From Lota lota (Eukaryota; Chordata; Actinopteri; Gadiformes; Lotidae): 64,000 bases of DNA. Below are positions 21,892 to 61,533 of the stretch, piece by piece. Below the pieces are notes generated by a model. The model was not told the origin of the DNA and made no database searches. It saw only the letters and a program-made list of their open reading frames with translations. Positions within the stretch are counted from its first letter, which is position 1; each line of letters starts with the position of its first letter. Location: NCBI GenBank assembly GCA_026745465.1, contig JACYXH010000359.1, forward strand, positions 935,501-999,500. Direction: 5' to 3'. Both the position numbers and the translations under genes were made by a program.

Positions 21892-22890
21892 ATAGAAAAG
21901 TCTTAAGTAGATTGCTCCAAGAGCTGGAAATACATACAAGTCAATGGTGACAAAATACTACCAGTCGTAGGTAGTGCCCAGTAATTTTAAGCAAGACATT
22001 GCTGGGCTGGGTTGTGGCTGCAGTCTGTGCAAGGCAGACTATGATGGAATCAGGTGGAAAATGTTAAAAAGTATCGTACCATATGCTTAAAATCGTCTTT
22101 TGAGGAAAATGATTGTATGTGGGTCATAACCAAGAGTACAAATAGCAGTATATGTGTTATTTCAGAAAAAAGTATGCATGTATTGAGACCCTGCCTACAA
22201 ATCTAGCGAAATTGTAAAAGAAAAAAAGTATATATATAAAACTGACGTAGTTATACTTTATAATGCCTGGATCGGGGTAGTCTTTCAGGTCTCACTCAAA
22301 TAATAATGTCCCAACATTGAAAACAAAACTATAGCTGTTCAATAAAGTAAAGGCTATAATTGTAAACTATAACAACACGAGTTGTATATAGCCTGTTCAG
22401 CCTCTACATGGAAATTGTCCTCTTGAGTCACGTTCATTATCACAGCAAGCATGATTCACTGGAAAGACGTCACATTAGAAGAGATCAGACATTGTTATGT
22501 ATGTACATGTTTACAGATTTGGTTACCCATTGAGTGATCTATGTTTTGCCGATTTTGTAATCTGATTACGCACACATGGATTCTGAATACACTAATGCAA
22601 GATTCCTGAACATATTCACAAATCTCAGTATGCATAGAGATTATTTTACACATTTACAAATCTGATTATACGCACACAAGGATAGAAATACAGTTACACA
22701 CCTCTCCACTCATATTTGATTATTTTTGAGCTACAATAACGGCTCCATAAATTATTCCTTTATTATAAAAACAATAATATTACATAATTAAATACACACC
22801 AATCAATCCTACCAAAGTATTCGCAGCTTTTAAACTTCAGGAAATCACTTTACAAATACCGGATTTATACAAACAGTACACTATCAACAT
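21892..22890. other. No recognisable gene
   Basis: AT-rich interior of the nested transposon region and its right flank. No coding feature recognised. Confidence 0.45.
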
Positions 22891-22892
22891 AA

Positions 22893-22960
22893 TTGGCACT
22901 TGAAAGAGGGACATCACAAGGATGCCCACTGTTGTCATTCTCACGTCACTCTCATTCTCA
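22893..22960 (+). pseudogene. L1-type reverse-transcriptase relic
   Basis: Reads ALERGTSQGCPLLSFSR, resembling the GTRQGCPLSPLLF block of L1-like LINEs. Nothing else of the enzyme is recognisable. Confidence 0.5.
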
Positions 22961-24080
22961 CGGTTCTTTACCGTTAACCGATAAGAAAAATACTGGACTA
23001 AAGCCTGTGACCCAAGAAAATGAAAAACGAATTTCACTGGAAGGGAAGGTCTGGCCCGCAAACATAATTAAAATGTCAAGCTTTGGATAATCATTAGGTT
23101 GCCAAAGTTAAATTCCAATAGCTCATTAACCTTTTTTCCATTTTTTTATGTACATAAACCATTAAATATACTTTTAATCAGGATACTTCAATGCCTTTTC
23201 TGATACATGTAGTTGCCTGTATATATTAAATGTTATTATTGTTTGTACATATTAATATAAAGTGATTGACAACCGGATCTGAAAATGTAAAATAACCCCA
23301 ACATACCACTACCAAATATCTGGTTCATAAAATGTCAGACAATATGTTAATACACAACTCTAAAGTCAGCCAGTAATCTCAATCTTAGAAAGACTCAGGG
23401 TTGTAGGGGCAGGGAAATATTATACAAAACATGTACTCTGTCTGAATATCATGGTTTCTTTCTTTCATTTATTCAGGCAATGCTTTAACAATAAACAAAT
23501 CATTAATAATCAGAACAAAACAGAGCATTCGCAACAAAAAGAAATCTGCATACTGGACTTTGCAACGGGTTATTGTTACGTAACAGTGGAGGTTTACTCA
23601 AGAGAGAAACCTGTGGTAAGGATAATTTCCTTCACAAAAACATAAAAGGTGCTACATCATGCTACAAGTGAGCTCAGGGTGAACATGGCATCACCACGTT
23701 TAATCACAAACTCAGCAGATGTGGAACTGGCTGAACAGCCTCGCTCTTCATTTCAGCGAACAGCGTGCTAGAAAAAAGGTTTAATTAGAAAAGATTGTGT
23801 GCCACATTGGGGATCCGGTGCACTTAGTTTCCATGTCTAGATCCATATGAATTAAAGTCCAGCTCCTGGTGTGCTTTAAATCCTTAAAAAAGGATCTATG
23901 TTCAATAAACATTCTTTATTATTATGGTATTTTTTGTACCCCAATACACTACTTAAAATGGCTTTCATGTAGCTCAACAGCTTTGCCCTTATTTAGTAAG
24001 CCAAGATCTATGAATGTGCTCATGTGGCAAGACTCTAGAAGCTACTAAATCTTTCCACCAAACCCATAGACTTCTGCATG
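22961..24080. other. No recognisable gene
   Basis: AT-rich, no supported exon or transposon end. Confidence 0.5.
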
Positions 24081-24149
24081 AAATCTCAAAACAGTCTGGT
24101 GTAAACCGTGGATATATTGAACAATTTACACCAGACTGTTTTGAGATTT
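24081..24149. repeat. Perfect 25-bp inverted repeat
   Basis: 24081-24105 (AAATCTCAAAACAGTCTGGT GTAAA) is the exact reverse complement of 24125-24149, with a 19-base loop. A partial third copy (CAAATCTCAAAACA) and an inverted copy of the loop side (TCAATATATACACGG) follow to 24196. Confidence 0.9.
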
Positions 24150-24199
24150 GATGAATAGACTCAAATCTCAAAACAATTTCAATATATACACGGTTTATA

Positions 24200-24559
24200 T
24201 CAGTGACACTATCAATTCAATCTTTGAAAAGAAGGTAATTGGTTTGAGGTAACAGCTGTGACGGCAGCTAAGAGACTAGCATTTACCAAAACATTGACAG
24301 ACGCAGATATTTTGTGGCTTCAAACTTTTATTTCTCCTCGGATCAAAATCGAACCTGCCATACGAGATAATGACATTCATGTAGATCATCATATCTTCAA
24401 AAGCTCATTGCAACCCCGGGAAGTAGGTTAAATCACATTCACTTTCTACCTAAAGGCTCTCCGTTTCTGTGACCCAGAAGTTAGCGACTGTTAACATAAG
24501 GCTAATTGGAATTTGCATAGGTCTGTGTGGCAACAGAAGCACGAACACTGGCACAACCA
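24200..24559. other. No recognisable gene
   Basis: No feature recognised. Confidence 0.45.
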
Positions 24560-24750
24560 GTGCAATCATTTAACCCCTCACTAGCATCACTAGGAGCAGT
24601 GGGCAGCCCCACAGTGCAGTGCCCGGGGACCAACTCCAGGGCCACTGACTAGTGCCTAGGTCAAGGGCACCGGCAGGAGTATTAACCTATCATGGACTTT
24701 TTTTTGGTGTGTGAGAAAACCGGACACCCGGAGGAAACCCACATGAGCAC
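24560..24750. repeat. Dispersed fish repeat fragment
   Basis: Contains GGAGCAGTGGGCAGCC, CAAGGGCACCGGCAGG and CCGGAGGAAACCCACATGAG, blocks that recur in teleost interspersed repeats as I know them. Boundaries approximate. Confidence 0.45.
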
Positions 24751-24998
24751 AGTAGAACCTACATCATCTTTCCTTGGTCAGTTATTTGTCATTCTAAATT
24801 CTTTTCTAGTTTTTTTCTTTTTTAACTAAATTGACATGCATTATGGTTGCTGCTGTCAACACTCACTGCATTTTCTCCACTAGCATGTTTTGTATTCAGC
24901 CCAACACAAACTTGCTGAGGGGGACCACATAGAGGCCTCATCACAGAGCTCTCTATCCTGTTTGCGTGCTCTCACCTGGCTAGGTTGTTCTCCCCTGG

Positions 24999-25003
<5 letters not shown>

Positions 25004-25083
<80 letters not shown>
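25004..25083. repeat. (GA)n microsatellite
   Basis: About 80 bases of GA dinucleotides. Confidence 0.97.
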
Positions 25084-25125
25084 GTGAGTCAGGGGCACCC
25101 ACATAGCAGAGGATGGGATTGACAT

Positions 25126-25760
25126 GGAGTTGTGGGGGGTGGGGGGGTAGCATCGCTGTCCTTGTCAATCACCATTACATCCTCACCTGTGGCATGTAAC
25201 CATGGCAGCATACAACCAGCTGTGCTCATTTTGCGAGGGATCATGGCGCACCATTCTATTTGTCGCAGTGCCTCCGTAGTAGCTATTACTTATTCATGGG
25301 ATTATTACATTATTGTGTCATCAGCAAAGCGGTGGGTTCATTGTGATGCTGTTTCTGCTTTTATTTGCACATAATTGGACTACAGGGTTTGTAAAATGCT
25401 TTGGATAGAAGTATCTCTCACCAAATAGTGTATATTTATTGAGTCCCATTTTTTATTTGTAAACATGTACACATACAAGCCGAGTGTGGTGTGGTGTGTG
25501 CACCTGGATGGAGCCTGCGGTCGCTGGTGGGACAGACAGACATTGCAGCCAGACATGTGTGTCTCTGAAGGTCATGCTCGGCAGCTGTGTTTGTGACTCA
25601 TTCCCCGGCGCAGGAAAGGTTAGGATAGTTGTTGTTGAGTCTCTTACACGACATACAAGAGTCTGCTCTGCCTCTGGGCTGGATGGTGTGTGTGTGTGTG
25701 GCATTATTCAACTAAAACATCTCATAGGAGTGCATGTCCATGTGTGAGAAAACTGTCAAA

Positions 25761-25796
<36 letters not shown>

Positions 25797-25896
25797 ACAA
25801 TATTGCATGTCAACCGGTGCGCTCGTATCCAACAGATGCAACCTAGTCAATGTGTGTGTTGGAGAGTATTTGTTCCATTACTACTTTCCACACACC

Positions 25897-25960
<64 letters not shown>

Positions 25961-26574
25961 AAACATGATCACAGGAAAGTCCTCATGTCTCGCTGTAGTG
26001 CCTCGCAGCAGAAGTGGCAAATCTCAGGCAACACAGAAATAAACCCCATGAAATATTCAAGAGGAGATTGTTATTCATATGAACACACTTCATATACATA
26101 CTGTTCACACACTCTTCATAAACACAAATACTCTTCATATATATACACACCGTTTACATACTCTACTAACACATGCACACAGGTCATATAAAGACTCACT
26201 TTCATGAACACACACACTGTGTTCGTACAGGGTGGGGGTGTCGTCTAGCCAAATCCATTCCTAGAAGCTGCCAGAACTTCTTATGGGCCTCTCCCTTAGT
26301 TAGCACCCTAGCTAGTGTCCAGGTCTACTATCTACATCCAACCCTTAGCGTAGTCATTCTACACAACTCAACACCGTAATCCAGGGAGAGAATGAGAAAG
26401 ATATACGAGAAGTAAGCAGAAACACTTCATCACATGGAGAAGTTAAGGAGAAGATCTATTGATGGAAAATGTAAATTTGAGCTTTCATGCCGCTGGTCTC
26501 TGCATGACAAACAATTTCCTTCCCTTGGAATATAAGAGCACAGCACTCAAAGGATTACTGTCGTCCAATCACCA

Positions 26575-26607
<33 letters not shown>

Positions 26608-27224
26608 TTGTCACCCTGTGAGAGTGAGCTAAGCGGAGAGTTTGGATAGGGAATGAGAAATATGTTGTAGCTTACATTTGTATCTTATTGTACTTTGGCA
26701 ATGTGAATGTCCGTTTTCCATGTCAATAAAGCCCTTTGAATCTTAAGAGAGAGAGAAACACAAGAGAGGGAAGGATGGGAGGGAGAGGAAGAGAGCTAGA
26801 GATAGAAGCAATGATTGAGTAAAATGGCAAAAGACTGGAAAATTAATTGAAAAGGGGGATTGACAGAAAGGTGAACAGGCAACACGGGGCCTGGGACCAA
26901 ATAAAGGTGTCAATCAAAGCCAGATGAAGCTGGAGAGATGGGAGAGCAGTTATGGGGAGTTAGAAGAACCGAGCTAAAAGGAATGCACCCAACCGATAAT
27001 GGAAACATATGCATTAGATAACGGCCATTTTGAAATTCCTAGCTGACCAATCAGGTAAGCTCACCTTGATGTGGGATTTTCAAAGGCGTAAGCAGGATTG
27101 TAATTCACACACTTAAATCAACCATGTAAATCATGCATCACATAGTAAAGTAAACAGTAAAGTAGCGATGAATGGCATCTGTGTGCTACGATACACTAAA
27201 TCCACTCTACTCTTACTATGAGGG

Positions 27225-27257
<33 letters not shown>

Positions 27258-28377
27258 CCTGTATACATTACAGAAACACCATTGAAGGGAAGCCCAAAAA
27301 AAAGGGACTTAAAGCCACTCGCTTTTGAGAAAAGAGGATTCCAACTGTGCTGCATTTACAGATCATCTCCTGGCAGAGCAAGGGGAAACCGAGGAATTCT
27401 GTTAACAAAATGAAACCGGGGGAGGGGATAAAAGAACATCAGACACGCTTATCTCTGCCAGGGTCCGACCACCAAACCAGGTCAGATGAATAAAGGCGTT
27501 TTAACCTAATTTCTCACATCCATCCCCAGCACCATCACACTCTCTTGCACAGTCACAGAAGACCAACGGAAAGATGGATGGATGTAGAAAAAAAGAGACA
27601 ATAGGCAAGTGAGAGAGACAAGATAGTTCCACCACACACAAACATACTGCAGTTTATGACAATGCTATGGGAGATTTGTACGTAGTTTTTTTCAGTGGAA
27701 CACCAACGCCAACCTATGACCATTAATATTATTTCACCTTCACTGAAAGGATTAACACTAAATACATATTTAATATATATTGAAACAGGGCCACAGTGTT
27801 ATATTATATTGCCACAATACTACAAAAATACTAGCTATGTGTGAAAGATGGTGTTGGCGTCGTTAGTTCCTCCAATCTAATCCCGTTATTCGTAAATTAA
27901 TCATCAAATGTAAACGGAGCACAACGTCAAGACAAACGCTTGTTACAAATATTACAGTGAACCCTGCTGGACAAAACACATAGGTACATACAAGATGTTT
28001 ACATGAATAAGACAACGGCATGTGGGACATGTTCAACGGCATGGCGTTTTAAACCTTCAAAGAACATTAATTGACAAGGGGGACACTTCATAGTGAGACT
28101 ATTTTAATGTCAGGCTGGGGAAGACCTTTCCTTGGATTGCAGCATCGTATAAAAATCAGGCAAAACAACTTTGCTAAGACACACAAAACACATTCTTGGC
28201 AGTTAAATTAAGAGATGCTCTGTTATTGGGAGGGGGGGGTGTATGGGAGAGCGCCAAGCTGCCTGCGGCTTTTGGAGAGGGGGTTAATGCCAGTTTTATA
28301 GATGTAAAGCATGGCGGCCATTTTTTGTCTGTCCTTTTTGAGTCGTCACGTGGTCCCCATGGCGATGGCCACCTTCG
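25126..28377. other. Region with microsatellites, 3' of suco; no further gene
   Basis: Holds (GT)n near 25761-25796 and 25899-25957, a C32 run at 26576-26607, and (TA)n near 27223-27251. The part nearest 28377 may include suco 3' UTR, but I cannot place its polyadenylation site. No other exon recognised. Confidence 0.5.
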
Positions 28378-50531
<22,154 letters not shown>

Positions 50532-50535
<4 letters not shown>

Positions 50536-50555
50536 CTCCCAGCTGGGACAGACAT
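50532..50555 (-). promoter_or_regulatory. Candidate uORF overlapping the suco start
   Basis: ATG at 50555 opens a seven-codon frame (MSVPAGR) whose TGA overlaps the first suco ATG as ATGA. It matters only if transcription starts upstream of 50555, which I cannot see. Confidence 0.4.
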
Positions 50556-51200
50556 TATTTCTATGGAACAAAATATTCCGTCTATCCTTTACAGGCCATA
50601 TATTTAGCCAAATTAAATCAATGGGTGACGGCTTGTTTCATTCTTGATGTCAAATCTTAAACAGTAAACCTGCTTCTGGTCATTGAGTGTCTCTGTCATC
50701 CCGTGACGTCCAATGAAAAGGCAGCAAAGCTGTTGCGCAGTTCATCCTGGATTATAGGGGCATGTTTTGGTATCTCAGATGGCGCGCATGGGTGGAGCTT
50801 CATGGGTTCTAGCACCCACAAGCGCAATCGAGTCGGTTTCTCCACCCAGGGATGTGTAATTCTGCATCAAATTACGATTATTATGTGCTACATTGTAAGC
50901 CAAGCATTGTCATAATGTCGCTAGAATGCCTTTTTGATTATTTGTTATAAACCGAACGACTCCAAAACAATGTTGAGCGGAGTTTATAATTTAGCGTCAT
51001 CTATTGGCCATAGAAAGGCACTACACAACCTCCTGTCCATTTAGCTCGTGTCTCGATCACTGGACCGAGCGTCCAGAATAAGTATTATGGAGTACGTGTG
51101 TGTAATAAGGATGATTTTTGTTTTGTATTTGCTATTGTATTTATATTATTTATGTTTTTCCATTAATAACATGATTATACTTTATAACAAACCGCATATA
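50556..51200. other. Upstream flank of suco
   Basis: Must hold the suco promoter, but I see no convincing TATA box or CpG island. No other gene recognised. Confidence 0.45.
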
Positions 51201-52780
51201 CACTGCTCAAAAAAATAAAGGGAACACTTAAACAACACAATGTAACTCCAAGTCAATCACACTTCTGTGAAATCAAACTGTCCACTTAGGAAGCAACACT
51301 GCTTGACAATACATTTCACATGCTGTTGCGCAAATGGAATAGACAACAGGTGGAAATTATAGGCAATTAGCAAGACACCCCCAATAAAGGAGTGGTTCTG
51401 CAGGTGGTGACCACAGACCACTTCTCAGTTCCTATGCTTCCTGGCTGATGTTTTGGTCACTTTTGAATGCTGGCGGTGCTTTCACTCTAGTGGTAGCATG
51501 AGACGGAGTCTACAACCCACACAAGTGGCTCAGGTAGTGCAGCCCATCCAGGATGGCACATCAATGCGAGCTGTGGCAAGAAGGTTTGCTGTGTCTGTCA
51601 GCGTAGTGTCCAGAGCATGGAGGTGCTACCAGGAGACAGGCCAGTACATCAGGAGACGTGGAGGAGGCCGTAGGAGGGCAACAACCCAGCAGCAGGACCG
51701 CTACCTCCGCCTTTGTGCAAGGAGGAGCAGGAGGAGCACTGCCAGAGCCCTGCAAAATGACCTCCAGCAGGCCACAAATGTGCACGTGTCTGCTCAAACG
51801 GTCAGAAACAGACTCCATGAGGGTGGTATGAGGGCCCGACGTCCACAGGTGGGGGTTGTGCTTACAGCCCAACACCGTGCAGGACGTTTGGCATTTGCCA
51901 GAGAACACCAAGATTGGCAAATTCGCCACTGGCGCCCTGTGCTCTTCACAGATGAAAGCAGGTTCACACTGAGCACACTGACAGATGTGACAGAGTCTGG
52001 AGATGCCGTGGAGAACGTTCTGCTGCCTGCAACATCCTCCAGCATGACCGGTTTGGCGGTGGGTCAGTCATGGTGTGGGGTGGCATTTCTTTGGGGGGTC
52101 GCACAGCCCTCCATGTGCTCGCCAGAGGTAGCCTGACTGCCATTAGGTACCGAGATGAGATCCTCAGACCCCTTGTGAGACCATATGCTGGTGCGGTTGG
52201 CCCTGGGTTCCTCCTAATGCAAGACAATGCTAGACCTCATGTGGCTGGAGTGTGTCAGCAGTTCCTGCAAGAGGAAGGCATTGATGCAATGGACTGGCCC
52301 GCCCGTTCCCCAGACCTGAATCCAATTGAGCACATCTGGGACATCATGTCTCGCTCCATCCACCAACGCCACGTTGCACCACAGACTGTCCAGGAGTTGG
52401 CGGATGCTTTAGTCCAGGTCTGGGATGAGATCCCTCAGGAGACCATCCGCCACCTCATCAGGAGCATGCCCAGGCGTTGTAGGGGGGTCATACAGGCACA
52501 TGGAGGCCACACACACTACTGAGCCTCATTTTGACTTGTTTTAAGGACATTACATCAAAGTTGGATCAGCCTGTAGTGTGGTTTTCCACTTTAATTTTGA
52601 GTGTGACTCCAAATCCAGACCTCCATGGGTTGATAAATTTGATTTCCATTGATAATTTTTGTGTGATTTTGTTGTCAGCACATTCAACTATGTAAAGAAA
52701 AAAGTTTTTAATAAGATCATTTCATTCATTCAGATCTAGGATGTGTTATTTTAGTGTTCCCTTTATTTTTTTGAGCAGTG
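51201..52780 (+). mobile_element. Tc1/mariner transposon
   Basis: Perfect 28-bp terminal inverted repeats beginning CACTGCTCAAAAAAATAAAG, flanked by TA at 51199-51200 and 52781-52782. Length 1580 bases, normal for Tc1. The element sits in a TA/TG-rich target next to a GT microsatellite. It matches a Tc1 group I know from salmonid and other fish genomes. Confidence 0.95.
51498..52522 (+). pseudogene. Tc1 transposase, one frameshift
   Basis: ATG at 51498 (MRRSLQPTQ). The N-terminal helix-turn-helix region includes [20 protein letters not shown]. The first catalytic aspartate is in VLFTDESRF. After TLS the frame breaks near 51975-52000. In another frame it resumes with [15 protein letters not shown], then LLMQDNARPH (second aspartate) and SPDLNPIEHIWD (glutamate, DD34E). 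Ends HTHY. All three catalytic residues exist but not in one frame, so it should be inactive. Confidence 0.93.
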
Positions 52781-52786
<6 letters not shown>

Positions 52787-52863
<77 letters not shown>

Positions 52864-52875
52864 GTGTGTGTGCGT
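52787..52875. repeat. (GT)n microsatellite
   Basis: GT repeat directly following the Tc1 end, with a few GC interruptions after 52858. Confidence 0.95.
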
Positions 52876-53855
52876 GTACGTGCACTTGTGATTGTCCACC
52901 TTGAACAAAATAAAACTAAGTAGTTATGAGGAAGAAGTTTATTGAGGAGGAGAGATACAGAGACACAGAGAAAAATTAACAGCTGATGCAATTCCCCAGT
53001 TGTACTCTATGTCCGCTGCTGGACAACGCCATTCACATCCACGGGAAACACTTTCTCTGTCCATCTCTTGATCTTCCATTTGCATGATTCTCTTTCTATA
53101 ATTAGCTTTGGCAATCCAGAATCGTAAATCCATGCCAGTAAGGCAGTCTAGAGAAGAGAGCTTTTAGTGATAATAGAGACACAGATAAACAAGTAAAGCG
53201 CTAGGATTCTTTAAATGAGGTCATTACAGGGAACAGTACCACCTTATCATTAACCTATATACATATCAGCACACAGTTTCAATAGAGAAGACCCACGAAC
53301 ACGATAAACACACCGACAGAGATCACTTGACAACTGACGATACCTCCTTAAGGAACAGGTGACGGATGCTGACTAAACCATGCCACTTTAAAAGCAGAAG
53401 AAGACAGATAAAGGTGAAGGGCGTGGTTTCATGTTAAGCACAGAGTTGCCTTATTATTCACACCTGAGCAGCAAAGAGCTAAACTGAAATTTCACCATGG
53501 TTACGTATTGCACTCACAGAGGGGCTTGAGTTTTTTTTCCTTCCCTCATTATATTAATTGTATTTAATTGTATTTTTATTCACAACCGCCAGCCAGTCAG
53601 CATCTGAAAGGGCTCCTTATGGTGGGCGAGGGTCACAACCTGACTGGTAATACAGTGAACACCAATGGCATGGGAGAGGTGGGGGGAGGATACAATGCAA
53701 TTGTTTCCACAGAGAGCATACTGACACTGCTCCTCAACCTGGCTATGTGTGTATGGCTGCTACATCAACACAGGAACTCACACACGCACAAAAATGTCCA
53801 ACATTAAAGTCACCCCATGTGAGGTTGTATGATTCCTTATTATTATTATTATTAT

Positions 53856-53891
<36 letters not shown>

Positions 53892-54074
53892 TTATATCCA
53901 TATTAGTAGTAACATATTTGACCATGAAAACAAATACTTAACTTAAAACTCAAACAAACAGACAGATGATGCATGCACACATGTCCTTGCACACTCACAC
54001 ACATACATATACAGGTTATTTGCACACACACACACACATGTACACACATAAACCAATGAGCACAAACACACCTG

Positions 54075-54130
<56 letters not shown>

Positions 54131-54372
54131 CGTGTATATACTGAGATACAACTTTAGTTCCAAAGAGAACATCAAGCCATTAATTAACACATAGTGGTGG
54201 TGGTGGTCTGGGGGTGGTGTGTGTGTGTGTGTGTGGGGGGGGGGGGGGGGTGGTATATTGTACACAATAAATAATACAGTGCTAAAACAATACTCTTTAC
54301 CTACACATAGGCAAATCAACGGCCCTCCCATCGTTCACATACACATCAACTGACGCACGGAACACACACTCG

Positions 54373-54427
<55 letters not shown>

Positions 54428-55011
54428 ACATTCAACAGACACACACAAACTCTCCACACACATTCTACACACACACACACTTTCACATGCAAAAAAAGCA
54501 GCGTGTGTGCCATGCTCATCTTGGATTAAGTAGGGCGGTGCCACTGCTGAACATATATCCATGAAGAAGTGGTGAGGGTGGAGTAGGGTGGGGTGGGGGG
54601 TGGAGTTGGGTGACATGGGGAAGGAGTGGGGAGCGGGTGATGGGGACTGTGGGAAGCTAAAACCCCAGAGAGAGCGGGAGACCATAGCCAAGTAGAACAA
54701 GCGTACACACGCACACATACACCACAACATGCACCAGTATCACACTGTACACAGATATATGGACCTGGCAGGGTCAAGGGTCAAAGCTCAGATGTGTGTG
54801 TGCATAAGTGTGTGTGTGTGTGTATGTGTGTGTGTTTGTGTGTGCACAGCTATGTGAGTGTGTGTGTGTGTGCACTGCAGGGAAGAGAGGGAGCAAGAGA
54901 GTGACCATAGATATGGCTGAGAGAGAGGGGGGAAGAGAGAGGGTGGATGAAGGAATGATGAGGAGGAGAGTGGAGGCCCAAGCCGGTATGCAGACACGGT
55001 CTCCATAGTGA
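52876..55011. other. Between Tc1 and the dnm3 stop; microsatellites, possible dnm3 3' UTR
   Basis: Holds (TTA)n/(TAA)n near 53836-53890, (CA)n near 54078-54125 and 54377-54420, and a G run near 54236-54250. A 64-codon minus frame at 52939-53133 is open but unrecognised. PIGC, found in this region in mammals, was not seen. Confidence 0.5.
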
Positions 55012-59603
<4,592 letters not shown>

Positions 59604-60237
59604 CTGTAGCCCAGGGATACACAAAGGTAGAGAGCGGTGATTGTATTATTAAGTGTCTCTGTGGATACCTATTGTAATTTTAGGGATTAGGTGTTATTAT
59701 TATTCCGGATATAGCTCATATAGCTCAGCCCCTAAAGTTAAACGATGAGCCCCTCCGCAATGATGGATACAATTCTGATATTTGGTGTACATGCTTTATT
59801 ATACATGCTGAAACCTTTTGCCTCTTGGACCCATAACGTCCGTCTGGATCAATTTATCTGTACAGTGAAAGTTTCTGGAAAACTAAAAAAAATGTCTTCT
59901 TCAGAACCACTGCCTTAAACGACACACAATTTGGTACACATGATTTATGGACGTGTTTGATCTTAAATTTAAAAGGGATTTTTGATTGACAGAGTTATGG
60001 CTAAATCAAACAATGTTAATTAGCAAACATTATTCAATCAACCACAAATCCGCTTCAGAAACTGGAAACTTGCCATGCACATAGAGGACACCTCTCTTAA
60101 CATGTGGATACAGTTTTGGGTTGATATCTAATTTCATGAAGTAACAGTGTCAATTACAGTAATTGCTCTTAAGCGTGATGCTCCACTTCGCCTGTTGGCG
60201 GCCCAAAATCACACATAAACGGCATATACTATCAAAC

Positions 60238-60273
<36 letters not shown>

Positions 60274-60293
60274 GCCTGTCTGCCTGTCTGTCA

Positions 60294-60339
<46 letters not shown>
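60238..60339. repeat. (TCTG)n microsatellite
   Basis: About 100 bases of TCTG with a few TGCC variants. The region before it includes GGCGGCCCAAAATC. Confidence 0.95.
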
Positions 60340-60795
60340 GTGTGTGTGTTTCTTGGAGCAAAAAAAGACCCAGTACTGAAGAACAAAGCCCTTGACGGAG
60401 GCATAGTTGCATCTAGTAGTGATGACATGCCCCCGTGAATTGCTTGGAATGGGAAGTCGCTGGGGTCGGCGGTGTGTGGGCTGTGAATACCTTTCGTGAC
60501 TGCTAGTTAAAATTATTATTTGTTACCCAGCAGAGATGGAGAACCAAGCGTTATTCTGCCCATTATGTTTTTTTCTTCTTTTTTTGGTGGGGGGGGAGGG
60601 GGGTCTCTTTTTGTTACTCTACTACTGTTTGATTAATTGTCTGTTTAGGTTTGCAAGGACCCTCATCGGGCCAGACTGGGGGGGGGGGGGGGGGGGGGGG
60701 GATGTAAGTTAGGAGATAGAGGTAGGGAGTACGGGGGAGGGGGGTGACCGACAAGGGTAAAGAGAAGGAGCAGAGGAGGTAGTATGGAGAGGGGT

Positions 60796-60835
<40 letters not shown>

Positions 60836-60934
60836 GAGTCAAGGAATGAGGGAAGAATAAGAGTGGGAGGTAGAAAGAAAGAGGGGAGGAGGAAAAAATA
60901 TCAGAGTGAGAGAGGGAGCGAGACAGAGAGAGAA

Positions 60935-60942
60935 AGAGAGAG

Positions 60943-61009
<67 letters not shown>

Positions 61010-61010
61010 G
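60935..61010. repeat. (GAAA)n microsatellite
   Basis: Uninterrupted GAAA tetranucleotides flanked by GA-rich sequence. Confidence 0.95.
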
Positions 61011-61501
61011 AGAAAGCACATGTGGAAGTCATTACGGTGAGGGGGTCAAAGAAGCAAAACCGTAGTTTGCAGGTTTTTTGGCATTTCTGAAGCAGCAGGG
61101 TCTAGAGGTCTAGAGGTCTGGAGGTCTGGAAGCTATAAAGATGATGCCAATGGTTGTAGAGATAGGGCTAGAGACACTCCAACTCCACCCACACAGCCTG
61201 AAGCTCTGGCCCATGGCAGAACCCAGGGGCCAGACCCGAGGGGCCCCAACAGCCGCTCCAGAACAAGAGCTGTGACAACATTTCGGAGTTCATGGGGTTC
61301 AACGGATTGAATTGAAACCTTCTCTCTATCCAACGCTTAATTCTAGTCGCTATCTTTCTTCATACTTTTTATCCATTCTCTCTCTCTCTCTCTCTCTCTG
61401 TTTCTTTATCCCTCCCCCTTTATTTCTTCAATATTTTTTCTTTCCATTCCAGAGGGGCCCACTTCCTGTCAGTTTTTTTTTGTTGCAAGAAAGAAAAAAG
61501 T

Positions 61502-61533
<32 letters not shown>

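Larger units (their letters stand above)
20304..22698. mobile_element. Candidate TIR element carrying nested transposons
   Basis: The left end reads TGTTACTGTAT...GTAATCAGATTTGTAAATAT. The reverse complement of the right end reads TGTAACTGTAT...TAATCAGATTTGTAAATGTG. These are imperfect inverted repeats of about 55 bases. Further copies of the AATCAGATTTGT block lie near 21028 and, inverted, near 22558. A Harbinger-type piece and a foldback element lie inside. Ends are approximate and no target duplication was found. Confidence 0.5.

Noticed and set aside
24081..24149. Conserved microRNA gene
   Set aside because: The arms are perfectly complementary and surrounded by rearranged copies, unlike a typical processed miRNA hairpin; no known seed recognised.
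52939..53133. 64-codon minus-strand frame as a possible gene or exon downstream of dnm3
   Set aside because: No domain recognised, no clear splice sites, and dnm3 already has a stop at 55012.
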